Of a stretch of DNA of 18,763 nt, positions 8,523 through 16,060 are shown piece by piece. Each line of letters begins with the position of its first letter. Position 1 is the first letter of the stretch. Both the position numbers and the translations under genes were made by a program. Location of the stretch: positions 1 to 18,763 of the forward strand of contig CAMOLN010000001.1 in the NCBI GenBank assembly GCA_946618745.1. The letters run 5' to 3'. Source of the DNA: an uncultured Alphaproteobacteria bacterium (lineage in GTDB: Bacteria; Pseudomonadota; Alphaproteobacteria; RF32; CAG-239). The notes under the pieces were generated by a model. It worked only from the letters and a program-made list of their open reading frames with translations, searched no databases and was not told the DNA's origin.

Positions 8523-9545
8523 CTAATATACAAGTTCGTCACTATCTTTGCCTTCAGATACCACTATTTCACCATTGTTTGCCAAATCTTTAGCTGTAGA
8601 AACAATGTACTGTTGAGCTTCTTCAACATCACGCATACGCACAGGCCCCATAGCATCCATATCTTCTTTGATAATTTTGCCGGCACGCGTTGACATATTG
8701 TTGAAAAACAGTTCCTTCAAAGTCTCCGAAGCACCCTTCAAGGCAATAGCCAACTTATCTTTATCAACACTACGCAACAAGACTTGAATACCTTGAGAAT
8801 CAATACGATTGAGATCTTCAAAGGTAAACATCAAAGCCTTAACACGTTCAGCACTTTCACGATTACGTTCTTCCAAAGCTTCCATAAATCGCCCTTCGGT
8901 ATTGCGATCAAGCGAGTTGAAAATGTCAGCTATTAATTCGTGAGCATCACGGCGGGTTGATTTGGACAAAGTGCTCATAAATTCTTTACGCAAAGTGGTT
9001 TCAAGGCTATCCATAACATCTTTTTGCACCGCATCCATTCGCAACATACGCATAACAATTTCCATCGCAAAATTTTCAGGAAACAATGCAATAACTTTAG
9101 CCGCGTGTTCAGCTTTAATTTTGGAAAGAATGACCGCAATAGTTTGAGGATATTCATTCTTGAGATAGTTAGCTAAAACATGCTCATTGACATTGCCCAA
9201 TTTATCCCACATGGTGCGCCCCGCAGGTCCGCGAATTTCTTCCATGATAGCATTGACCTTATCTTTATCCAATGTTTTGGCAAGCAGGCGTTCGGTACTT
9301 TCGTAAGTTCCGACCAAACCGCCGGTGGTATTAAGTTTTTCATTAAATTCGACTATCAGTTGTTCAATAACATTGGAATTAACCTTACCCAACGACACCA
9401 TTATTACGGAAAGCTCTTTAATCTCTTCTTCATCCATCAACGAAAACAAAGTTGATGATCTTTCCTCATCAAGCGCCATAACCAAAATAGCAGCTTTTTG
9501 CTGACCGGAAAGAAGATTATAATCATCAATAACATTTTGCTTCAT
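8523..9545 (-). CDS. fliG: Flagellar motor switch protein FliG
   Basis: A 340-residue rotor protein sitting on the cytoplasmic face of the MS ring, where its C-terminal domain meets the stator. All three domains are present. The N-terminal domain begins LLSGQQKAAILVMALDEE. The middle domain contains NEYPQTIAVILSKI and the hydrophobic surface used to bind FliM. The C-terminal domain has the charged torque helix: ALKGASETLKELFFNNMSTR, then KEDMDAMGPVRMRDVEEAQ. The residues matching E. coli Lys264, Arg281, Asp288/289 and Arg297 appear retained as Lys270, Arg287, Glu294-Asp295 and Arg303 (my alignment by eye), so it should be a working motor protein. The ATG is preceded by AGGGA, 11 nt after the fliF stop. 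Confidence 0.96.
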   Translation of the reverse strand: MKQNVIDDYNLLSGQQKAAILVMALDEERSSTLFSLMDEEEIKELSVIMVSLGKVNSNVIEQLIVEFNEKLNTTGGLVGTYESTERLLAKTLDKDKVNAIMEEIRGPAGRTMWDKLGNVNEHVLANYLKNEYPQTIAVILSKIKAEHAAKVIALFPENFAMEIVMRMLRMDAVQKDVMDSLETTLRKEFMSTLSKSTRRDAHELIADIFNSLDRNTEGRFMEALEERNRESAERVKALMFTFEDLNRIDSQGIQVLLRSVDKDKLAIALKGASETLKELFFNNMSTRAGKIIKEDMDAMGPVRMRDVEEAQQYIVSTAKDLANNGEIVVSEGKDSDELVY

Positions 9546-9556
9546 GAGCTAATTCC

Positions 9557-11182
9557 CTAATTATCATTATTATATAACCACGAACGAATAACATTGACTG
9601 CCGCAGCAGGATTTTTTTCTACGGTATTGTTGAGTTTTTTCAACGAAGATACTTTAATACGTCCGTCAACTTTATTCATATTAACCAATTCTTCGGCTGT
9701 TTCGTCAAAGTTATCACTCAAGAAATTGTTTAAGAGCAAAGAATCTTCATTATCGCCGGAAGATATGAGCTTTTCAGCATTGTTATTGGAAGACACCTCA
9801 AAAGCATTATTGATAAGAGGACGAATAACCAACAAAATAACCAAAATAGCAACTATTGCCACACCTAAACCTTCAGCTATACGCATCAATTCAGCTTTAG
9901 TAAAGCCGAGATATAACATTTCTCCTTTTTCGGCTGTTGGTGCTCCCAAAGAAGCAAAGCGCAGATTTTCAACTTCAACCATATCACCACGATTAGCATC
10001 ATAACCGACCGCAGATTTTACCAAAGCAACGATTTGTTCCATTTCCTCATCAGAACGTTTGCGATATACTTCTTTGCCTTCTTCATCATTCTCATAAACT
10101 CCGTCAACCAATACCGCCGCAGTTAAACGACGAATAGTTCCGGTGTTTTTTACTTTGTTGCGAATTACTTTGGATATTTCATAATTGATGGTTTCCTCTA
10201 TTTTGGATGAAGAGTCGCGCACACCTTCCGAGCTGAGCTGACCGTCTCCGTTGGGAATATTTTGTGCTACGGTAACAGTTCCATCATTGGAAGTTGAAAC
10301 ACCTTGTTCGGAAATGGTGGCGGTAGACCGAATCACCTGACTGTCAGGATCATAAATTTCTTCATTGGTAACAACTTCATCAAAATCCATTTCGATATTA
10401 ACTTGAGCCTGAACCTTGCCGGCACCTAAAGTTTTTTCTAAAAGCTGTTGAATCTTTTGTGCCATTTTACGCTCTAAATCAACACGCATTCTGTCTTTGT
10501 TGGCATTTTTAACAATATCGTTTTGCTCCTCGCTGAATTCGGTCAGCAAATTACCGTTTGAATCAACGATTGCGACATTTTTAACATCCAACTTAGGAAC
10601 TGCGGCTGCAACAATTTTTTGAATAGATTGGATATTCTGCAAACTCAAAGTGCCTTCTTTAGTTTTTACTACAACTGAAGCACTGGGGGTTTGTTCTTCA
10701 CGTGAGAATAATTCTCTTTTAGGCATAACCAGATGAACCCGAGCCGAACGGATATTATCAACCGAACGAATCGTGCGAGCCAACTCACCTTCCAAGGCAC
10801 GCAATAAATTTACATTTTGCACAAAATTGGTGGCCCCTAAAGTATCCGATTTATCAAAAACCTCATAACCGACATTAGAGCCTTTGGAATAAATCGCAAT
10901 ATCAGCCGTTTCTACCCGCATTTTGTTAACTTCATCAGTCGGAACCAAAACTTCAGTGCCGTTTTTAGTCAACTGATACTTAACATTAAAACCATCAAGG
11001 CGGGCGGTAATTTGCTTTGCATCTTCCATATCCAGATCAGTATAAAGAACCGCATATTCCTTTGATCCGATTTGCACAACTACGTAAGCAAAAAAACTGA
11101 TTAAAAAAATCATTATCGCCGCAATTGATGCAATTTTTGACGGCGACATATTTTTAATTGATTGCAATATATTATTATTCAT
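9557..11182 (-). CDS. fliF: Flagellar MS-ring protein FliF
   Basis: A 541-residue inner-membrane protein that polymerises into the MS ring, the foundation of the basal body. A first membrane helix lies at about 17-37. The periplasmic ring-building motifs follow, with YAVLYTDLDMEDAKQI, EVLVPTDEVNKMRVE and RTIRSVDNIRSARVHLVMPK. A second membrane helix lies at about 438-457 (VAIVAILVILLVIRPLI). The C-terminal cytoplasmic tail ends NPAAAVNVIRSWLYNNDN, the FliG-binding motif. Length and order are normal. It is the first gene of the nine-gene operon. Its leader (11183-11318) is separated from the upstream FadL-type gene by a strong terminator and contains a CtrA half-site and a 12-bp dyad. Confidence 0.96.
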   Translation of the reverse strand: MNNNILQSIKNMSPSKIASIAAIMIFLISFFAYVVVQIGSKEYAVLYTDLDMEDAKQITARLDGFNVKYQLTKNGTEVLVPTDEVNKMRVETADIAIYSKGSNVGYEVFDKSDTLGATNFVQNVNLLRALEGELARTIRSVDNIRSARVHLVMPKRELFSREEQTPSASVVVKTKEGTLSLQNIQSIQKIVAAAVPKLDVKNVAIVDSNGNLLTEFSEEQNDIVKNANKDRMRVDLERKMAQKIQQLLEKTLGAGKVQAQVNIEMDFDEVVTNEEIYDPDSQVIRSTATISEQGVSTSNDGTVTVAQNIPNGDGQLSSEGVRDSSSKIEETINYEISKVIRNKVKNTGTIRRLTAAVLVDGVYENDEEGKEVYRKRSDEEMEQIVALVKSAVGYDANRGDMVEVENLRFASLGAPTAEKGEMLYLGFTKAELMRIAEGLGVAIVAILVILLVIRPLINNAFEVSSNNNAEKLISSGDNEDSLLLNNFLSDNFDETAEELVNMNKVDGRIKVSSLKKLNNTVEKNPAAAVNVIRSWLYNNDN

Positions 11183-11221
11183 AGATTCCCCAATCTATTT
11201 ATCATAAAACTATTCGGCGAA

Positions 11222-11233
11222 CTGTTTGAACAG
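11222..11233. promoter_or_regulatory. 12-bp dyad in the fliF leader (candidate operator)
   Basis: The sequence CTGTTTGAACAG is an inverted repeat with 5-bp arms and a 2-bp centre, 40 bp upstream of the fliF start. In Caulobacter the fliF promoter is repressed by FlbD binding nearby, so an operator here would make sense. The sequence is not one I recognise as an FlbD site, and a dyad this short could arise by chance. Confidence 0.2.
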
Positions 11234-11279
11234 CACGACCGTTTTCCCCTTATTTTTATTTCTACCCCATATTTTTTTG

Positions 11280-11287
11280 ATAGTTAA
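11280..11287 (-). promoter_or_regulatory. CtrA half-site upstream of fliF
   Basis: On the minus strand this reads TTAACTAT, seven of eight matches to the CtrA half-site TTAACCAT, about 98 bp upstream of the fliF start. It is identical to the first half of the CtrA box in front of the first flagellin. A second TTAA lies 17 bp further upstream, which is the wrong spacing for a full TTAA-N7-TTAA box. CtrA controls fliF in Caulobacter, so the context fits. I could not place a convincing -10. Confidence 0.35.
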
Positions 11288-11318
11288 CCATTTCCTTTGA
11301 GATATTAACAACCAACAA

Positions 11319-11350
11319 AAAAAAGCTCCCCATCGTAGAGGAGCTTTTTT
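11319..11350 (-). terminator. Rho-independent terminator of the FadL-type gene
   Basis: An 11-bp stem pairs AAAAAAGCTCC (11319-11329) with GGAGCTTTTTT (11340-11350) around a 10-nt loop. On the minus strand it ends in a run of eight T. It lies 17 nt past the stop of the FadL-type gene and isolates that gene from the flagellar operon downstream. Confidence 0.9.
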
Positions 11351-11367
11351 GATGTTATGTTTTTTAT

Positions 11368-12585
11368 TTAGAACTTATACTGAACATTCAAGCCATACAT
11401 ATTGGAGTGGCTGGAATATTCGGCGTCAACACTGAAATCATTATGAGTGCGACCTTTGTTCATAAACAAGTGGGCATAGCCGAAATCAACCTGCCAATTA
11501 TCGGTCTCATAACTTAAACCGGCGGTTGCCCAAGTGCGATTAACATCGGGAATACGATTGGAGCGATGAGCTGCACTTCTGACCGGTGATTGGTCATAGG
11601 CGGCACCGAAACGCAAGGTCCAACGATCAGTTAAGTAAATGTCGGCACCGAGTGAATAAGTCCACGAATCGCGATATTGATAGTTGTGTTCTTGTATAGA
11701 AGCAGGAAAACTGGGGGCAACCATAGTGAATTTTTTAAATACGCTCCAGTTGGTCCATTTAGCCGAAGCCGACAGGCCTAACTTATCATTAAGTTTGTGA
11801 TAGCCGGAAATAATGATACTGGAAGGCAAATCCGGTGAAGCGCGACCATCATCAAATACACCAACAACAGTGTTTGTATAATCTCCCTTGACAGTCTGTT
11901 TACTCTTCATACGATAGCTGATACCGATACGGGTATCGGGAGTAAATTCATACATTGCACCAAAATTGCCGGTCCAAGTCCAGCCATCTAAGTCATAATC
12001 AGCAGTTCCGATTGTTCCCATTCCAGGAACATTAACATTACCGGTCATATTACCATGAATATAACGATAAATAACCGTGGCGCCTAATGACAATTTATCG
12101 GTTACCTTATAAGCGGCGGCTAAAGCGGTATCCATAACCTCCAACTCAGAAACCCTGGTTCCACCTGCTCCTACAGGAAAATTTGGAGCTTGTCCGATAA
12201 AGCTATCAGTCTTGTGCTTGGTTGACAAGCCGAACGGGACATAAAAACCGGCACCCAAGAATAATTTGTCATTAACATTCCATTGACCGAAAGCTGACGG
12301 CAAAGGCACGCCATAGTGCATTTTGGTGCCATTTCCGTTATCATCTTTAATTACCGAATATTCTTCTACTTCGACCATACCTACCGACATACCGGAACGT
12401 TTGACCAAAGTCATACCGGCGGGGTTGTTGGCAAGGGCGGAATAATCATCACCCATAATACCGGTGCCGGCCCAAGCACGACCAAGACCGGTGATGGAAT
12501 ATTCGTTGAGTTGATAACCGGCGGCATGAGCATTACCGGCCAATCCGAGCGCTAAAAGAGACGCGCCAAATATAAGTTTTTTCAT
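11368..12585 (-). CDS. FadL/OmpP1/TodX-family outer-membrane transport protein
   Basis: A 405-residue outer-membrane beta-barrel of the family that takes up long-chain fatty acids and other hydrophobic compounds. It has a clear signal peptide (MKKLIFGASLLALGLAGNAHA, cleavage before AGYQLNEYSI). The N-terminal plug region follows with the family signature SALANNPAGM, near residues 50-59. Alternating strands continue to a C-terminal aromatic ending, NVQYKF, needed for barrel assembly. Length is typical. The true substrate cannot be read from the sequence, so I withhold fadL as a name. It is monocistronic: its own promoter (12632-12660), a leader dyad, and a terminator right after. It is divergent from an HxlR-type regulator that may control it. 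Confidence 0.88.
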   Translation of the reverse strand: MKKLIFGASLLALGLAGNAHAAGYQLNEYSITGLGRAWAGTGIMGDDYSALANNPAGMTLVKRSGMSVGMVEVEEYSVIKDDNGNGTKMHYGVPLPSAFGQWNVNDKLFLGAGFYVPFGLSTKHKTDSFIGQAPNFPVGAGGTRVSELEVMDTALAAAYKVTDKLSLGATVIYRYIHGNMTGNVNVPGMGTIGTADYDLDGWTWTGNFGAMYEFTPDTRIGISYRMKSKQTVKGDYTNTVVGVFDDGRASPDLPSSIIISGYHKLNDKLGLSASAKWTNWSVFKKFTMVAPSFPASIQEHNYQYRDSWTYSLGADIYLTDRWTLRFGAAYDQSPVRSAAHRSNRIPDVNRTWATAGLSYETDNWQVDFGYAHLFMNKGRTHNDFSVDAEYSSHSNMYGLNVQYKF

Positions 12586-12607
12586 AATATTTTTCCCTTT
12601 ATTGGTT

Positions 12608-12626
12608 ACAGAATAAAAAATTCTGT
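12608..12626. promoter_or_regulatory. Perfect 7-bp inverted repeat at the FadL-type transcription start region
   Basis: ACAGAAT and ATTCTGT flank AAAAA. The repeat sits just downstream of the candidate -10 (12632-12637, minus), so it covers the likely start point and early leader of the FadL-type mRNA. It could be an operator for the divergent HxlR-type regulator, or a hairpin in the transcript. Confidence 0.4.
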
Positions 12627-12631
12627 TGCAT

Positions 12632-12660
12632 TTTATAGCAAAAAGAAGTTAGATGTGTAA
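12632..12660 (-). promoter_or_regulatory. Candidate promoter of the FadL-type gene
   Basis: On the minus strand TTACAC (12660-12655) is followed after exactly 17 bp by TATAAA (12637-12632), which has GC just before it (GCTATAAAA). The -10 is good and the -35 is poor. It would give a leader of about 40 nt before the ATG at 12585. Confidence 0.45.
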
Positions 12661-12665
12661 AGTAG

Positions 12666-12679
12666 GCACCGCAAGGTGC
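12666..12679. promoter_or_regulatory. GC-rich hairpin/dyad with GCAA tetraloop in the divergent region
   Basis: GCACC and GGTGC enclose GCAA. This is a small, stable inverted repeat between the FadL-type promoter and the HxlR-type start. It stands out in an otherwise AT-rich spacer and could be a regulator site or a leader hairpin of the HxlR-type mRNA. Confidence 0.3.
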
Positions 12680-12736
12680 GACAGTTTCTATTGAGTAACC
12701 AATGCCTGTTTTTGGGAACGAAAAGGAGATTTGATA

Positions 12737-13078
12737 ATGATTGACGATGTGCAAAAATACTTGGCAGAAATGACCGTAAAATTAATCGGCGATCGCTGGA
12801 AAATGCAGATTATTCAGAGTTTGATGGAAGGCACCAAGCGTTTCGGCGAATTAAAAAAGTCATTGGGTGATATTACCCAAAAGGTTTTAACTTCCAATTT
12901 GCGTGTTTTAGAAGAAAAGGGTTTAGTTATTCGCAAGGTTTATGCGCAAATTCCGCCTAAAGTTGAGTATACTCTCACCACTATCGGTTTTGCCCTGAAA
13001 CCGGTTATAGAATCGATGATTGAGTGGGGTGCCGAATATCGCGAAAATATGATGTTGGGAATTGAAACATTAGGTTAG
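12737..13078 (+). CDS. HxlR-family winged-helix transcriptional regulator (Cys-less)
   Basis: A 113-residue DNA-binding protein of the HxlR (MarR-like winged helix) family. The hallmarks are KLIGDRWKMQIIQSLMEG, then KRFGELKKSLGDITQKVLTS, then NLRVLEEKGLVIRKVYAQIP and PPKVEYTLTTIGFALKPVIE, with a terminal MIEWG. Many relatives sense electrophiles or oxidants through an N-terminal cysteine; this one has no cysteine at all, so a thiol switch is excluded. The ATG at 12737 is chosen because AGGAG lies eight bases upstream; a TTG two codons earlier sits too close to it. It is divergent from the FadL-type gene and convergent with mlaC. The FadL-type gene is the obvious candidate target. Confidence 0.9.
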   Translation: MIDDVQKYLAEMTVKLIGDRWKMQIIQSLMEGTKRFGELKKSLGDITQKVLTSNLRVLEEKGLVIRKVYAQIPPKVEYTLTTIGFALKPVIESMIEWGAEYRENMMLGIETLG

Positions 13079-13094
13079 TTTGACTCCTTGAATA

Positions 13095-13123
13095 AAAAAA
13101 GCCCGTATCACACGGGCTTTTTT
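13095..13123. terminator. Bidirectional terminator between the HxlR-type gene and mlaC
   Basis: A perfect stem of AAAAAAGCCCGT (13095-13106) with ACGGGCTTTTTT (13112-13123) encloses a 5-nt loop. It has T runs on both strands and lies between two convergent genes: 17 nt after the HxlR-type stop and 17 nt after the mlaC stop. Confidence 0.93.
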
Positions 13124-13139
13124 ATTGCTTATTTTTGAA

Positions 13140-13754
13140 TTATTTAGCTTGAGCTTTGCGTAATTTTTCTTTCAAATCACTAATCAAAGCATCCAATCCA
13201 CCGGGATTGTTTTTGATAAAAGCGGTGTATTCACTGCGGGAGGCTTGAGCCAAGCTTACGCCTTCAATTACAATATCTACAATTTTGTAAGTTCCGTTCT
13301 TTTCTCTGACGCGCCACAAAACTTTGGCCGGCTCGCCTTGATCCATCGGAACAACGGTATTTACAAAAACCTGACCTTTGGAAGTTGAAGGAGTGGTGCC
13401 CTTAAATACAAAGTTTTTACCCTCAAATTCGTTAAAACGCTTTGACCAAGTTAAAATATTCAAGTCACGATAAGTGGTGATAAATTGGTCACGTTGCTGA
13501 GGAGTAGCCGTTTTCCAGTTACGCCCCAAAACAAACTGACCGATAAAATCCAAATCCAAAGCTCCATCAAGCAATTTATGAAAACGTTTATCTTTTTCGG
13601 CTTGAGGAATATCGGCATTGATAATTTGTTCAACACCCTCGGCCGTGGTATCTTTAATAAATTTTTCAGCCGCAACGGAATCCATATCGGCATAAGCCTT
13701 TATGCAAAAAATTCCGGCTAAAGCAAAGATTGAAACTGCTAAAAATTTTTTCAT
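13140..13754 (-). CDS. mlaC: MlaC-family periplasmic phospholipid-binding protein
   Basis: A 204-residue Ttg2/MlaC protein that carries phospholipid between the outer-membrane MlaA complex and the inner-membrane MlaFEDB transporter. The signal peptide is MKKFLAVSIFALAGIFCIKAYA. The mature part has the family pattern: FHKLLDGALDLDFIGQFVLG with the following RNWKTATPQQRDQF, then VLWRVREKNGTYKIVDIVIE with GVSLAQASRSEYTAFI. Length is normal. The ATG is preceded by AAGGA eight bases upstream. It lies 29 nt after mlaA, so the two are probably cotranscribed and make one lipid-asymmetry unit. The transporter genes mlaD, mlaE and mlaF are not in the window. Confidence 0.92.
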   Translation of the reverse strand: MKKFLAVSIFALAGIFCIKAYADMDSVAAEKFIKDTTAEGVEQIINADIPQAEKDKRFHKLLDGALDLDFIGQFVLGRNWKTATPQQRDQFITTYRDLNILTWSKRFNEFEGKNFVFKGTTPSTSKGQVFVNTVVPMDQGEPAKVLWRVREKNGTYKIVDIVIEGVSLAQASRSEYTAFIKNNPGGLDALISDLKEKLRKAQAK

Positions 13755-13783
13755 AGTTCGGTTCCTTATAAAGTTAGTTCAAA

Positions 13784-14545
13784 TTATTCATCCATATCTT
13801 CGTCAAAGTCAAAATCAAAATGGGCGACTTCATCCTGTTCGTTTGCAAAACGACAACCGAGTTTGCGTTGATTTTGTAAATATGCGGAACGAAGAGTAGC
13901 ATACAAATCAACCGAATCCTCCTTGAATCCGGCATATAAATCCATCAGACTATTGATTTTATCGGTATATTTGACCGCGGCAAAACCATAGGTAGCTTTG
14001 TCATGAATATTAGCATCATGGCGAGTTGCCCAATATACCGGATCAAAAGCCGTATCGGCAACCATACCGGTAAACGAGCGGACATTTCCCGGTCCGACAA
14101 AAGGCACTACCATATAAGGACCATCGGCAACACACCAGCTGGCTAAAGTTGTATTCATATTGGTGCGTTCAAGCCCCATACCCCAACCGGTTGCCACATC
14201 GAAAAGTCCGCCTAAACCTAAAGTTGAATTAACGGCAAAACGAGCAACACTGATACCGGTTTCTTTAGGTTTGAGTTGCAACAAATAGTTGGCGGCGGTA
14301 ATCGGCTCTTCAATATTAGCAACAAAATTCGACACCCGATCACGGATGGTCGGGGTGGTTATTTTGCGATAACCGCGGGCAATCGGAAAATAAATATTTT
14401 CATAAACCGCATCATTAAAGGCAAATATCTTGCGGTTGACATTTTCATAAGGATCGGCATTGGCATCAGAGCGATGAATATTGGTAGCACAAGCCCCCAA
14501 CAATAAAGCCGTTCCCAACACCATTATTTTGATATTATTATGCAA
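13784..14545 (-). CDS. mlaA: MlaA (VacJ) outer-membrane lipoprotein, TTG start
   Basis: A 253-residue lipoprotein that removes mislocalised phospholipid from the outer leaflet of the outer membrane. A short signal peptide ends in the lipobox LGAC (Cys19). The VacJ core follows, with DPYENVNRKIFAFNDAVYEN, then a helical amphipathic belt, ARFAVNSTLGLGGLFDVAT, and YMVVPFVGPGNVR. The C-terminal tail is very acidic (DFDFDEDMDE). The start is TTG at 14545: GGAG lies seven bases upstream and the resulting n-region carries a lysine. The next ATG (14524) would leave only 11 residues before the lipobox and has no spacing-compatible ribosome site. Confidence 0.92.
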   Translation of the reverse strand: MHNNIKIMVLGTALLLGACATNIHRSDANADPYENVNRKIFAFNDAVYENIYFPIARGYRKITTPTIRDRVSNFVANIEEPITAANYLLQLKPKETGISVARFAVNSTLGLGGLFDVATGWGMGLERTNMNTTLASWCVADGPYMVVPFVGPGNVRSFTGMVADTAFDPVYWATRHDANIHDKATYGFAAVKYTDKINSLMDLYAGFKEDSVDLYATLRSAYLQNQRKLGCRFANEQDEVAHFDFDFDEDMDE

Positions 14546-14575
14546 TTTTTATCTCCAATATATATTTTTGCGGTG

Positions 14576-14604
14576 AATTTAACATTTTTCTTTCCAAAAA
14601 TCAA
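14576..14604 (-). promoter_or_regulatory. Candidate mlaA-mlaC promoter
   Basis: On the minus strand TTGATT (14604-14599), a 17-bp spacer and TAAATT (14581-14576) with an extended TG upstream. It would start transcription roughly 20-25 nt before the mlaA TTG. Confidence 0.45.
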
Positions 14605-14736
14605 GTAATACTATTTAATAATCAGCACTTTTTATTTTGTTACAAACATGAAAAAAATTGTGTTTTGCTTTTTGAAATAAATTTGCATAGTATCGCTTCG
14701 AAATTGGAATTTTATCAATTGTTTAAGGAAAATGCT

Positions 14737-15897
14737 ATGTTAAATAAACCAGCGAAAGCAATCCCATTGTTTGATTGCAAAACAACTCAAGAAGTTATCG
14801 GTCAACAAAAGTTTTTAGACGCTTTTAAGACTATTTTAGATCACGGCGGATATTGTCAAGGTCCTGAAACCAAGCAGTTGGACAGCGCTTTGGCAAATTA
14901 TTCCAATGTTAAATATTGCTCGACCTGCGGGTCCGGCACTGATGCATTGACTTTGGCTCTGATGGCTTGGGGTTTAAAGTCGGGTGATGCCGTGTTCGTA
15001 TCATCATTTACCTTTGTGGCTTCGGCAGAATGTGTTGCCATTACCGGTGCAACTCCGGTATTTATTGATTCTGATCCTAACACCTATAATATGGATGTTA
15101 ATGATTTGGAAAAAGCCATAAACGAAGTTATCCGCGAAGGCAAATTGGCTCCAAAGGCTATTATTGCGGTTGATATTTTCGGTTCACCTTGCGATTATGA
15201 CGCAATTTATACAATAGCCAATAAATACAACTTAAAAGTTTTGTCCGATGCCTGCCAGTCGTATGGTTCGGTTTATCATGGCAAAAAGGCCGGCGCAATT
15301 GCCGACATGACCGCAACATCGTTCTATCCGACCAAACCGTTGGGCGGATACGGCGACGGCGGTGCAGTTTTTTGCAATAATGAAATTTGGAATTCTTTGG
15401 TTCAGTCTTGTCGGGTTCACGGAATGAGTCCGGAAGATCATTATGATAATGTTCGTTTGGGCATGACCGGTAGAATGAACTCGTTTCAAGGAGCGGTTTT
15501 GTTGCAAAAACTGACGGTATTTGATCAAGAATTAGAGTCGCGTTATAAAGTGGCTCAACGTTATGACAACGAGTTGGACAGTTACTACGGCAAGCAAAAG
15601 ATTTTGCCTGATTGCCGTTCGGCTTATGCACTTTATACCATAAATTGTGAGAATCGCGATGAGCTGATGTCTTATTTGAAAGAACGCGGAATTCCCTGCG
15701 GCGCATATTATCCGCGTCCGGTTCACACCCAAACGGCTTATGCACAATGGGCGACACGCAAGTTGCCGGTTTGTGAAAAGCTGTCAAAAACAGTTTTGAG
15801 CTTGCCGATGACACCTTATTTGGATAAAGAACAAATGGATTACATTATCGGTGTAATGAACGAATTTGCCGCATTAAAAAAAAATAAGGTAGCGTAA
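14737..15897 (+). CDS. DegT/DnrJ/EryC1/StrS-family sugar-nucleotide aminotransferase, WbpE-like
   Basis: A 386-residue PLP enzyme that moves an amino group to a keto-sugar nucleotide. PLP-site features are the phosphate-binding GSGTDAL (65-71), Asp171 in LSDACQSYG, and the Schiff-base Lys200 in SFYPTKPLGGYGDGGAV. The wording around it, with the C-terminal LSLPMTPYLD, reminds me most of WbpE/WlbC enzymes, which make the UDP-3-amino sugar of O-antigens, more than of PseC or LegC. Substrate assignment is inference. The ATG at 14737 has AAGGAA six bases upstream; the reading frame is open further upstream to a TTG at 14665, which has no ribosome site. It ends in its own terminator. Its position between mlaA and the flagellins leaves two possible outlets, surface polysaccharide or flagellin glycosylation. 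Confidence 0.85.
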   Translation: MLNKPAKAIPLFDCKTTQEVIGQQKFLDAFKTILDHGGYCQGPETKQLDSALANYSNVKYCSTCGSGTDALTLALMAWGLKSGDAVFVSSFTFVASAECVAITGATPVFIDSDPNTYNMDVNDLEKAINEVIREGKLAPKAIIAVDIFGSPCDYDAIYTIANKYNLKVLSDACQSYGSVYHGKKAGAIADMTATSFYPTKPLGGYGDGGAVFCNNEIWNSLVQSCRVHGMSPEDHYDNVRLGMTGRMNSFQGAVLLQKLTVFDQELESRYKVAQRYDNELDSYYGKQKILPDCRSAYALYTINCENRDELMSYLKERGIPCGAYYPRPVHTQTAYAQWATRKLPVCEKLSKTVLSLPMTPYLDKEQMDYIIGVMNEFAALKKNKVA

Positions 15898-15917
15898 AAA
15901 ATAACGTAAAAACAAAG

Positions 15918-15951
15918 AACAACCCTTTTGGTGAAAAAAGGGTTGTTTTTT
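15918..15951 (+). terminator. Rho-independent terminator of the aminotransferase gene
   Basis: AACAACCCTTTT (15918-15929) pairs with AAAAGGGTTGTT (15936-15947) around a 6-nt loop, then a T tract. It begins 20 nt after the stop and separates the gene from the first flagellin. Confidence 0.92.
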
Positions 15952-15998
15952 GCTTTAAAATGTGGTATTATATATATTGTAGTTGATATATAAGGCTT

Positions 15999-16028
15999 TT
16001 AACTATTTGTTAACCTTTATATGCTACG
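15999..16028 (+). promoter_or_regulatory. Flagellin copy 1 promoter with perfect CtrA box
   Basis: TTAA-CTATTTG-TTAA (15999-16013) is an exact TTAA-N7-TTAA CtrA box. Eighteen bases after the first half-site hexamer TTAACT comes GCTACG (16023-16028), which resembles the alphaproteobacterial -10 pattern GCTANAWC. If this is right, transcription starts near 16034-16036. No sigma-54 element (GG-N10-GC) is seen near it. Confidence 0.6.
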
Positions 16029-16038
16029 TTTTAGGAAG

Positions 16039-16060
16039 CGACTCGGAGTATACAGAGTCG
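16039..16060 (+). promoter_or_regulatory. Flagellin copy 1 leader hairpin
   Basis: CGACTC (16039-16044) pairs with GAGTCG (16055-16060) around a 10-nt loop, close to the predicted 5' end of the mRNA and about 30 nt before the ribosome site. The same hairpin recurs in copy 2. It may be a binding site for an FlbT-like regulator or a stability element. Confidence 0.5.

Noticed and set aside
11220..11232. Possible alphaproteobacterial LexA box (GAAC repeated)
   Set aside because: GAAC is repeated with a 5-bp gap, but the LexA pattern needs seven; the neighbouring gene is flagellar.
14665..14736. TTG-initiated N-terminal extension of the aminotransferase
   Set aside because: There is no ribosome site, the extension does not look like the family, and AAGGAA is ideally placed for the ATG at 14737.
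14898..15814. Minus-strand open frames up to 217 residues opposite the aminotransferase
   Set aside because: They are composition-driven shadows of a clear PLP enzyme; the translated products look like random reverse-frame sequence.
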